Shown piece after piece: positions 1 to 6,756 of a DNA stretch of 64,000 nucleotides. This DNA is from Bacillus methanolicus MGA3 (GTDB lineage: Bacteria; Bacillota; Bacilli; Bacillales; Cytobacillaceae). The notes beneath the pieces were generated by a model, which did not search any database, was not told where the DNA came from, and worked only from the letters and a program-made list of their open reading frames with translations. The first letter of the stretch is position 1, and the number at the start of each line of letters is the position of its first letter. The DNA lies in NCBI RefSeq assembly GCF_000724485.1, contig NZ_CP007739.1, forward strand, positions 2,092,843-2,156,842. The letters run 5' to 3'. The translations under genes and the position numbers were made by a program.

Positions 1-146
1 AGAGAATTACCCTCAGTTATGTTTTTCTAATTTTTGCATAATAAAATGTCCCTTCCATTCACTATGAGTTGAACGGTTATCACTATCTAAACAACATTAT
101 CATTTGTTACAATTGATTCAAGAGTTCAATCATTTGAGGTGAAAAA

Positions 147-839
147 ATGAAAAATGAGGAAATAACAAACGCGCTTTCTGCTTTTGATCTTTTTAAGGAA
201 CTCAATGATCAGGAATTAGGAAAAATTGTTTCTGTGTCTTTTTCGAGAGAATGGAAAAAAGGCAGTCATGTCTTTATGCAAGGAGAACCGCTGAAAAACG
301 TATATTTTATTTATGATGGAAAAATTAAAATTTACAAAACAGATACACATGGAAAGGAACAAATTGTCGCCATCCTAAAAAAAGGAGATATGTTTCCCCA
401 TGTCGGTTTTTTCCGAAAAGGCGAGTACCCTGCTTTTGCAGAAGTAATGGAAAAATCAACACTGGTGGTTGTGCCGATATCCGGTTTTGAAAATGTTTTA
501 ATCGAAAATCCTAAATTATGCATTAAAGTCTTTAATATTCTTGGTGAAAAAATTGTTGACCTCCAAAAACGGCTCGAAGAACTAATATTGAATAATACAT
601 ACGAGCAAATCATTAAACTGCTCATCAGGCTTGCTCGGGAACATGGCGTCAAATTAGATAATGGCAGCTTATTACTAAAAGCTGAATTTACGAATAAAGA
701 CCTAGCAAATATGATTGGTACGACAAGAGAAACTGTAAGCCGCACACTAACCAAAATGAAAAAAGAGAATCTAATCAAAATGGACGGAAACGGAGACATG
801 ATTTTAACACCAGAAAGGCTGTTAGAAGAAATATTATAA
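147..839 (+). CDS. Crp/Fnr-family transcriptional regulator
   Basis: A 230-residue Crp/Fnr protein. Residues about 15-120 form the cyclic-nucleotide-binding-like beta-roll, a long dimerisation helix follows, and a winged helix-turn-helix closes the protein with recognition helix TTRETVSRTL (192-201). The E..SR pattern is that of regulators reading TGTGA half-sites. Only one cysteine is present (near residue 125), so the iron-sulfur ligands of classical FNR are missing and the signal sensed is unknown. The start follows GAGGTG. It converges on hcp, whose promoter carries a perfect TGTGA-N6-TCACA site, so hcp is its probable target (inference). The family call is secure; the effector is not. 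Confidence 0.9.
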   Translation: MKNEEITNALSAFDLFKELNDQELGKIVSVSFSREWKKGSHVFMQGEPLKNVYFIYDGKIKIYKTDTHGKEQIVAILKKGDMFPHVGFFRKGEYPAFAEVMEKSTLVVVPISGFENVLIENPKLCIKVFNILGEKIVDLQKRLEELILNNTYEQIIKLLIRLAREHGVKLDNGSLLLKAEFTNKDLANMIGTTRETVSRTLTKMKKENLIKMDGNGDMILTPERLLEEIL

Positions 840-847
840 TTTAGAAA

Positions 848-894
848 GGGTCAGACCCCTCCAGTAAATTACAGTATTGGAGAGGTCTGACCCA
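848..894. repeat. GGTCTGACC palindrome, copy 1
   Basis: Inverted repeat GGGTCAGACCCCTCCA ... TGGAGAGGTCTGACCC with a 14-nt loop, filling the 61-bp gap between the convergent regulator gene and hcp. It may end transcription from both sides, although no clear U-tract follows. Related copies lie at 4027-4097, 15325-15361 and 37139-37190. Confidence 0.75.
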
Positions 895-900
895 ACTTAA

Positions 901-2187
901 TTATTGAAGCATTTCTTTCATATCTTCTTGAGCATTACCGATTAATTTTAATCCAAATGTGTCTTGAAGAACCTTCATAACTCCTTCAGATATAAACTCC
1001 GGCGGTTTAGGCCCAATACGAATATCTTTAATTCCGAGACTGAACAATCCAAGCAAAATAGCGACCGCTTTTTGCTCGAACCAAGAAAGGACGATGCTAA
1101 CCGGCAATTCATTGATCGGACATTCAAACGCATCGGCTAACGCTTTTGCAATTTTTACAGTAGAAATGGAATTATTGCACTGTCCTAGATCTATATATCT
1201 CGGGATATTCGTCCCCGGCACTGTTCCATAATCAACATCATTGAATCGAAACTTTCCACAAGAGGTTGTTAAAATAACAGTTTCAGGCGGCAAAGATGTT
1301 GCCAGTTCCCTGTAATACTCTCCTCCTTTTCCAGGGGCATCACAGCCGGCAATCACAAAGAATCGTTTAATTTTTCCTTCTTTTACAGCCGCAATTACTT
1401 CTGGAGCCAATCCTATAACTGTTTCATGGTGAAATCCTGTTATTAGTGTTTCATCTGATTCTATATTTGCTTCAGGAAGCTCTAATGCTTTTTCAATTAA
1501 TGGAGTAAAGTCATCATTGATTATTTTTTGCACGTTTTCAAGACCGGCCACTTCAAATGAAAACATGCGATCCGCATATGTGCCCTTAATCGGCATGACG
1601 CAGTTTGTTGTCGCTAGAATCGCACCAGGGAATTTTTCAAATAATCTTCTCTGGTCGTACCATGCCTTGCCGATATTACCCTTTAAATGAGGATATTTTT
1701 TTAACTCCGGATATCCGTGCGCCGGCAGCATTTCTGAATGGGTATAAACATTAATTCCTTTTCCTTCTGTTTGCTTTAGAAGTTTTTCGAGCGCAAATAA
1801 ATTATGGCCTGTTACAACAATGCATTTTCCTTCAATCTTATTCTGTGACACTCGGATTGGCTGAGGAATGCCAAGCCTTTCCGTATGGGCTTTATCGAGC
1901 ACTTCCATGATCCGAACTGCTGACTGGCCTACTTTCATAGCCATATCAATGTGCTCCTGCAAATTGAAATTAGAGTTCGTTAAGGTCAAATAAAGCGCTT
2001 CATGTGTAGTAGCATCCACGAATGGGTCGGTATATCCGAGTTGATTTGCATGTGTACGATAGGCGGCAATGCCTTTCAGTCCAAAAATGATCGTATCCTG
2101 AAGGCTTGCTATTGTTTCATCTTTTCCGCAAACACCGACAATTTTACATCCACCATTCGGAGTTTGTTCACATTGATAGCAAAACAT
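901..2187 (-). CDS. hcp: Hybrid-cluster protein (hydroxylamine/NO reductase), short form
   Basis: Hcp, a cytoplasmic Fe-S and hybrid 4Fe-2S-2O cluster enzyme linked to hydroxylamine and nitric oxide detoxification. The N-terminal cluster motif is C3-x2-C6-x7-C14-x5-C20 (MFCYQCEQT...), the spacing seen in anaerobes. Hybrid-cluster ligands are visible in GFHHE, AGCDAP, TTSCGKFRF, LGQCNN and WFEQKA. At 428 residues it lacks roughly 110-120 residues present in the ~550-residue enzymes, matching the class III architecture known from thermophiles and archaea. I place the start at 2187 because GGGAGGGG lies 8 nt upstream and the protein then begins at the conserved MFCYQCEQ; an upstream in-frame start at 2229 would lie too close to the predicted promoter. 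No hcr reductase gene is adjacent. Confidence 0.93.
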   Translation of the reverse strand: MFCYQCEQTPNGGCKIVGVCGKDETIASLQDTIIFGLKGIAAYRTHANQLGYTDPFVDATTHEALYLTLTNSNFNLQEHIDMAMKVGQSAVRIMEVLDKAHTERLGIPQPIRVSQNKIEGKCIVVTGHNLFALEKLLKQTEGKGINVYTHSEMLPAHGYPELKKYPHLKGNIGKAWYDQRRLFEKFPGAILATTNCVMPIKGTYADRMFSFEVAGLENVQKIINDDFTPLIEKALELPEANIESDETLITGFHHETVIGLAPEVIAAVKEGKIKRFFVIAGCDAPGKGGEYYRELATSLPPETVILTTSCGKFRFNDVDYGTVPGTNIPRYIDLGQCNNSISTVKIAKALADAFECPINELPVSIVLSWFEQKAVAILLGLFSLGIKDIRIGPKPPEFISEGVMKVLQDTFGLKLIGNAQEDMKEMLQ

Positions 2188-2224
2188 AAAGTAAATCCCC
2201 TCCCTGTAAACATTACGCACCTCT

Positions 2225-2267
2225 AGCATACAATCGTTTTTTGCATGAATGTGTGATGTACGTCACA
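2225..2267 (-). promoter_or_regulatory. hcp promoter with Fnr/Crp-type operator
   Basis: The operator TGTGATGTACGTCACA (2252-2267) is a perfect TGTGA-N6-TCACA palindrome. Reading toward hcp, a -10-like TATGCT lies at 2230-2225, giving a predicted +1 near 2218. The operator centre (2259.5) then falls exactly at -41.5, the class II activation position for Crp/Fnr proteins. Confidence 0.75.
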
Positions 2268-2383
2268 TCGGGGCTATTTGTCATAAATCGTTCAAATGAT
2301 TGTGAACATAATTGATGAAACCTCTGTTCCTATCAATGCATATTATATTGTGAATATTTCTGTTAAAGAGAGGAGAATCCCTT

Positions 2384-2857
2384 ATGTCTTCAAATCTTCC
2401 AATCGATCCTAAACGGAACAAGCAGGAGCCGTTTGGGCAAATAATGAAGTCAATAAATGATTTCTTTAATGAAAAACCTGTCAAAGGTTTCTTGCAATCG
2501 ATTGATGAATTTTTCAAGACCCCTTTTCCGCCTTCCTCTTTTCCTGTAGAAGTTAAAGAAACGGATAAAGAGCATATTGTGAGTGCCGAATTGCCGGGTG
2601 TAAAAAAAGAACAAATTCATATCAATGTTTTAGGCAATTATTTAACAATTTCCATTAACAAGGATGAAACAATTATTGAACAAAATGATACTTCGAAATC
2701 ATACCAAAAAAGACAATCGTTTCAGCGAACAAGCAGAACGATCGGTTTTGATCAGCTTATTAACGAAAAGAAAATTAAAGCCACCTATCAAAACGGATTG
2801 TTAGAAATTAGAATTCCTAAGCTCAAAGGAAAACAAATCATCATAGACGCTGAATAA
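2384..2857 (+). CDS. Small heat-shock protein, Hsp20/alpha-crystallin family
   Basis: A 157-residue small heat-shock protein acting as an ATP-independent holdase in the cytosol or spore. The alpha-crystallin domain spans about residues 50-150, with the typical AELPGVKKEQI segment and a C-terminal LEIRIPKL (I-x-I/V-like anchoring motif). The N-terminal arm is polar and carries two FF/DFF segments. The start follows AGAGGAG. It is divergent from hcp and ends in a clear terminator. The upstream CATATTATA resembles the mother-cell sigma-K -10 pattern, so a spore-coat role like CotM/CotP is possible, but this is weak evidence. Family call secure, physiological role open. Confidence 0.9.
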   Translation: MSSNLPIDPKRNKQEPFGQIMKSINDFFNEKPVKGFLQSIDEFFKTPFPPSSFPVEVKETDKEHIVSAELPGVKKEQIHINVLGNYLTISINKDETIIEQNDTSKSYQKRQSFQRTSRTIGFDQLINEKKIKATYQNGLLEIRIPKLKGKQIIIDAE

Positions 2858-2907
2858 TCAAAGTGCAAAGATCCGCGCAAATTAAGAAGTGAATATAATA
2901 ATTAAGC

Positions 2908-2952
2908 AAAGGCTCCTACGTTTTGTTTGTATCAACAATGTAGGAGCCTTTA
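2908..2952 (+). terminator. Terminator after the Hsp20 gene
   Basis: Stem AAGGCTCCTAC / GTAGGAGCCTT with a ~19-nt loop followed by TTTATTTCTT. Confidence 0.8.
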
Positions 2953-3016
2953 TTTCTTAACACTTTTTGTATATGTGGTCTTAAATCAACATTTTTTGAA
3001 TAAAAAATAAGTAATA

Positions 3017-3556
3017 TTATGCTTTAAACATTCCACCAAGCCCCTTTATCATCGATGAGACTTGAGTTACTGCATTCATCATTTGACCGGTAGTATTGAT
3101 CATTTTGTTAAAGTCAATGGATCCGTCTTGAGTTTTAAAAGAATTTATTATCGATTGAACTCCGGAAGGCTGCTTTGTCAAATACTGAAATTTCGGATAA
3201 GGATTTGCAACAGGATAAGGATTTATTTGCTGTGAATAAGGCTGAAGGTTCCCTTCTTCTGCCGGCTGTAATGGATTTTGAAAAAGGATATTCGAGTAGC
3301 TTTGCTGTCCATTGTATGGATTTGCGTAATTCTGATGATTCCCGTATGGAGAATGTATCGGATTCGTTGCAGGTGCAAATTGTTGTTGGTATGCGTAAGG
3401 GTTCCAGTACATTGACTGATTTAAACCCGCATAAGGGACAATCCGCTGGTTCGAAAAGTCAAAACCCGGTGCAGGAGAAAAGTAGGGATATCCAATTTGT
3501 CCTTGCCCAAACGGAAAATTTATTTCATAGGCTGGTCTTTTTTTTCGGCCAAACAT
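3017..3556 (-). CDS. yppG: YppG family protein
   Basis: A 179-residue low-complexity protein rich in Asn, Gln, Pro and Tyr through its first ~130 residues (repeated NPY, NPYP and YGN patterns). A short conserved C-terminal block follows (about 130-179, with TKQPSGVQ, FKTQDGSIDFNKM and MIKGLGGMFK), matching the Bacillus YppG family. There are no membrane segments. The start ATG follows AAGGAGGG. It lies head-to-head with yppF, as in the B. subtilis ypp cluster. Function is unknown; the composition resembles spore-surface proteins, but nothing here proves this. Confidence 0.88.
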   Translation of the reverse strand: MFGRKKRPAYEINFPFGQGQIGYPYFSPAPGFDFSNQRIVPYAGLNQSMYWNPYAYQQQFAPATNPIHSPYGNHQNYANPYNGQQSYSNILFQNPLQPAEEGNLQPYSQQINPYPVANPYPKFQYLTKQPSGVQSIINSFKTQDGSIDFNKMINTTGQMMNAVTQVSSMIKGLGGMFKA

Positions 3557-3754
3557 GGCGAACGCCCTCCTTAATTAATTCACTTCTACATTTTATGCTT
3601 TTTTAAAAGATAGGTGAAAGCGGAGGAATTTCATCCCTATTTTGTCTAACCGCGGAGGATATTGTCGGAAGTTTTAAATTTTCAAAAAATAAGGATTTTT
3701 CATTATCCATGATAAAATGTTGTTAAAGGGGAAAAAGATGAAGGAGGAATTGAA

Positions 3755-3964
3755 ATGAATATTCACGAGCTAAAAATGAAATTTGGACAAAAACGCGATT
3801 ACACTACAGAAAACGTAAATCAATTATTGGATTTTGCTAAAAAAGCGTACATCCATAATGAAATTTCCATTAATGACTATCGCAATCTTGTTCGTGAGCT
3901 TGAAGCTTTAGGCGCAACAATACCTGATTCTTTGAACAACGACTCCCTCATCGAAAATGCATAA
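3755..3964 (+). CDS. yppF: YppF-like small protein
   Basis: A 69-residue protein matching YppF: MNIHELKMKFGQ start, a helical region with LLDFAKKAYIHNEIS, then NDYRNLVRELEALGA. Charged and probably helical, with no membrane segment. The start follows AAGGAGGAATTGAA. Its stop codon lies inside the first unit of a 14-bp tandem repeat, so the last residues may vary between strains. Function is unknown; it faces yppE across a palindromic repeat. Confidence 0.85.
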   Translation: MNIHELKMKFGQKRDYTTENVNQLLDFAKKAYIHNEISINDYRNLVRELEALGATIPDSLNNDSLIENA

Positions 3965-4000
3965 ATGTAAGCGCATAAATGTAAGCGCATAAATGTACCG
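3959..4000. repeat. 14-bp tandem repeat across the yppF stop
   Basis: Three head-to-tail copies of CATAAATGTAAGCG (the last one degenerate), with the yppF TAA inside the first copy. Confidence 0.8.
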
Positions 4001-4026
4001 ATCAATGAGGCTTGCTTAATAAATCA

Positions 4027-4097
4027 AAGGGTCTGACCCCTCCATCAAATTTTAATAAAATCTATATAAAGTTATTGTTGGAGGGAGTCAGACCTTT
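4027..4097. repeat. GGTCTGACC palindrome, copy 2
   Basis: Arms AAAGGGTCTGACCCCTCCA (4026-4044) and TGGAGGGAGTCAGACCTTT (4079-4097) around a 34-nt AT-rich loop, between convergent yppF and yppE. Confidence 0.8.
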
Positions 4098-4112
4098 ATG
4101 GGTAGTCCTATT

Positions 4113-4481
4113 TTATTTTTTGCTTTCAAGTTCCATTAATAGTCCTGTCAAAAGAAAACGGACAGACTGGAAATGATCGATAAACCGCTTTCGGCTTGTT
4201 ATTGAAAAGAACGCTTGAATTGAAATCATCTCAATATTTTTCGAGCAATCTTCAATCTGTTTCTTATGGAAATTTCTAGGCTTTTCTTTCGTGATCCAAT
4301 CGATCGCCGCTTTCTTCCACTGATCAGTTAACTTTGCAGTTTCATCCACAAAAGGCTTCACTTCTTTATAGAAATCAGCATCGGTTTTCGACTCTTTTAT
4401 CTCCTCAAAACGAGCGTATGCTTTTACTGCCGCCTCTAAAAGGTCTTTTGTAAAATCATAAAGCTTTTTATACTCACTCAT
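4113..4481 (-). CDS. yppE: YppE family protein (DUF1798)
   Basis: A 122-residue, all-helical, soluble protein matching YppE (DUF1798) in length and sequence (start MSEYKKLYDFT, end LLTGLLMELESKK). The ATG at 4481 was chosen over a TTG five codons upstream because GGGAGAAG sits 5 nt before it and the family is 122-123 residues long. Function unknown. It is probably cotranscribed with the small protein upstream (4562-4822). Confidence 0.88.
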   Translation of the reverse strand: MSEYKKLYDFTKDLLEAAVKAYARFEEIKESKTDADFYKEVKPFVDETAKLTDQWKKAAIDWITKEKPRNFHKKQIEDCSKNIEMISIQAFFSITSRKRFIDHFQSVRFLLTGLLMELESKK

Positions 4482-4561
4482 TTTTTCTTCTCCCAATGCC
4501 TAAAAAAAGTAGCACATATGAAAGCTCCCAACTACGTCTTTCCTATTCATTGTATTAATAA

Positions 4562-4822
4562 TTAATATCCAAGTTCAAGTATAACGTCTGAAGCTTCTGG
4601 GACATAATTTTCTTGCTCCTTTATTTCAACCTTATCCATCTCTAATTCCATTGCCTTAAGTCTTTCCTCACAAACGGACAGTCTTTTTAAATGTTCCGCT
4701 TGAAAGTCTTTTTTGTACTCTGTTATCGAGGTATGAAGAACAGAATCTAATTCCTCAAGTTTGTCATATATTTCACCTAATATCATCAACAGCTCTTTTT
4801 TTTGAACATTCAACTCCTTCAT
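4562..4822 (-). CDS. Small coiled-coil protein at the yppD position
   Basis: An 86-residue, highly charged protein starting MKELNVQKKELL behind GAAGGAGG, with heptad-like helical stretches to about residue 70 and a short acidic tail. It occupies the position of B. subtilis yppD, between yppC and yppE, but I cannot confirm homology by eye. No membrane or signal segment. Function unknown. Confidence 0.7.
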   Translation of the reverse strand: MKELNVQKKELLMILGEIYDKLEELDSVLHTSITEYKKDFQAEHLKRLSVCEERLKAMELEMDKVEIKEQENYVPEASDVILELGY

Positions 4823-4996
4823 GACAAATACCTCCTTCGGTTTCATAACTACCTAATTCGCTCTTGTATTTGTTCTTCCTCCACCATTGACAAAACTAGA
4901 ATTAATTCGGCAAATAAAGTGCAATTCTCTGTATATCTTTGCTCTTTTTCGACATATTTTGGGATGAAAATCAAGCCACTTTTCACTTCTATTCAT

Positions 4997-5983
4997 TCAA
5001 AAAATATTTTTTATAGTAATAAGACAGTGAAGTTGCTTTTGTTTTTTCAAATACCAATCAGTGATCAAAATAGGATGTCGATGTTGAATATGAGAATCAA
5101 GCCATTTCTTTTTCAAATGGCCGCTTTGAAACCAATCGCCGAACCCATCTAAATGGTTTTCAATGACAGGAAATGTTTCCCGCAAAATTGGCGTATCTCT
5201 TTGCTTTTTGCAAATAAAGTACTGCTCGTAATCATATCTTGAACCAGTATGTGGAGTGGTCTGAGCGAACTGCAAAAATAATGGATATAATTTTGGAGCA
5301 AATAGAATATCCGAAAGCCTCTTTCCCAAGTCAATTCTTTTGCTAACATGACGAAATCCGTTTACACTTGCACCATAAAGCTGACCGTTGCAAGTTGGAA
5401 ACAGGACGGAATTAAAGTGAAGCCAATCTTGAAAAAAAAACAGAAAAGAATGAAACACCAATCGATTATATACGGGATGCTTGATCACGGGTTTTTGGAT
5501 GACATTTTGTTCATTAATAATGAGAGCAATCATCAATCGATTTTTATTTTTTTCTTTCCAAAATGTTATCCATTCATTTTCCATGAACGCTGAGATTTGA
5601 AAAAAACTCCGCAAGTGAAACATCGGACGATTTAATTTCGTCGAATAATGGTAGAGTAAAAGCTGGGGATAAGCATCTTTAAAGATTAACCAATTTGCAC
5701 GTTCATATGTTAAAAAAAGCTCTTTCCTAGCTTGTTTGCTCAAAATACTTGATAACCATTTCCCTTCCAAGTCACACATATTCCAACCGGCATTTCTGGA
5801 AACCATGCTCGCCAAAAATGCCCATTTAATTTCGGGATAATTCAAGAAAAACTCAAAGTATGCATTTGTTCTGGAGATGTTATCAACATTATTTTTACTC
5901 GTTTCAATAGTTATCAGCTTTATAAGATCCTGTTCGCTTATTGAACGTTCGGGATTCGTTTGATAAATGCTTTTTGATGTCAT
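4997..5983 (-). CDS. yppC: YppC family protein (DUF2515)
   Basis: A 328-residue DUF2515 protein, syntenic with yppC next to recU. The conserved N-terminal part contains SRTNAYFEFFLNYPEIKWAF and SRNAGWNM, and the middle holds the KLYPLFLQFA block with SGSRYDYE-like GSRYDYEQ. The start ATG has AGGAG 6 nt upstream. It is divergent from recU and shares the 118-bp gap holding the recU promoter. No catalytic motif is recognised. Function unknown. Confidence 0.85.
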   Translation of the reverse strand: MTSKSIYQTNPERSISEQDLIKLITIETSKNNVDNISRTNAYFEFFLNYPEIKWAFLASMVSRNAGWNMCDLEGKWLSSILSKQARKELFLTYERANWLIFKDAYPQLLLYHYSTKLNRPMFHLRSFFQISAFMENEWITFWKEKNKNRLMIALIINEQNVIQKPVIKHPVYNRLVFHSFLFFFQDWLHFNSVLFPTCNGQLYGASVNGFRHVSKRIDLGKRLSDILFAPKLYPLFLQFAQTTPHTGSRYDYEQYFICKKQRDTPILRETFPVIENHLDGFGDWFQSGHLKKKWLDSHIQHRHPILITDWYLKKQKQLHCLITIKNIF

Positions 5984-6066
5984 CAGCTTCTCCTTTGGGA
6001 AATGCTTATGCTATGTTTAGTCTGTGGAGGAATCAAGTTTTTATTCAACCATTGGGTGTGAAGATT

Positions 6067-6075
6067 TGTTATGAT
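6067..6075 (+). promoter_or_regulatory. Candidate extended -10 promoter of recU-ponA
   Basis: TGTTATGAT fits an extended sigma-A -10 (TGn plus TATGAT), 26 nt before the recU ATG. No good -35 is visible. Confidence 0.4.
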
Positions 6076-6101
6076 AGGTAGTAGTTTGTGAGGTGGCTTA
6101 C

Positions 6102-6713
6102 ATGAATTTTCACTATCCGAATGGAAAACGTTATATTCCGAAACAGAATTTTTCCGAAAACATACAGAAAGGAAAAAACGCAACTTATAGCAACCGAGGA
6201 ATGACGCTCGAAGAAGATCTAAATGAAACAAATAAATATTATCTACATAATAACATTGCTGTCATTCACAAGAAGCCTACGCCAGTGCAAATTGTTCATG
6301 TTGATTACCCGAAAAGAAGCGCGGCAGTTATTAAGGAGGCTTATTTTAAACAGCCGTCTACTACCGATTACAACGGTGTTTATAAGGGGAAATATATTGA
6401 TTTTGAAGCAAAGGAAACCCGATATGAGACTTCCTTTCCTTTAAAAAACTTTCATGAACATCAAATTCAGCATATGAAAAATGTTTTAAACCATGGCGGA
6501 ATTTGTTTTGTAATTCTCAGGTTTTCATCCACTGAGGAAATATATTTCCTTAAAGCTGAACATCTGCTAGAGTTTTGGGAAAGAATGACTAATGGAGGCA
6601 GAAAGTCGATATCCAAGGAAGAGATTGAAAAATTCGGGCACTATGTACCTATTGGATTTCGTCCCCGAATTGACTATATTAAAATAATAGATTATGTTTA
6701 TAATCTTGCATGA
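6102..6713 (+). CDS. recU: Holliday junction resolvase RecU
   Basis: RecU cleaves four-way DNA junctions during recombination and modulates RecA. The 203-residue protein carries the nuclease core: an Asp-containing [20 protein letters not shown] segment with the D...E-x-K catalytic set, followed by [14 protein letters not shown] and [10 protein letters not shown]. The ATG at 6102 follows GAGGTGG; a start three codons upstream would overlap this site. It sits directly upstream of ponA, as in B. subtilis, where the two genes form an operon. Confidence 0.96.
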   Translation: MNFHYPNGKRYIPKQNFSENIQKGKNATYSNRGMTLEEDLNETNKYYLHNNIAVIHKKPTPVQIVHVDYPKRSAAVIKEAYFKQPSTTDYNGVYKGKYIDFEAKETRYETSFPLKNFHEHQIQHMKNVLNHGGICFVILRFSSTEEIYFLKAEHLLEFWERMTNGGRKSISKEEIEKFGHYVPIGFRPRIDYIKIIDYVYNLA

Positions 6714-6756
6714 ACCTTTTACCAATCCTGATGAACTTAGAAAGGAAGGATTTTAT

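Noticed and set aside
2281..2517. 78-residue minus-strand frame over the Hsp20 5' end
   Set aside because: It is antisense to the well-supported Hsp20 gene and has no family features.
3175..3606. 143-residue open frame opposite yppG
   Set aside because: It is the antisense of the low-complexity yppG and has no ribosome site or recognisable family; the yppG start and context are convincing.
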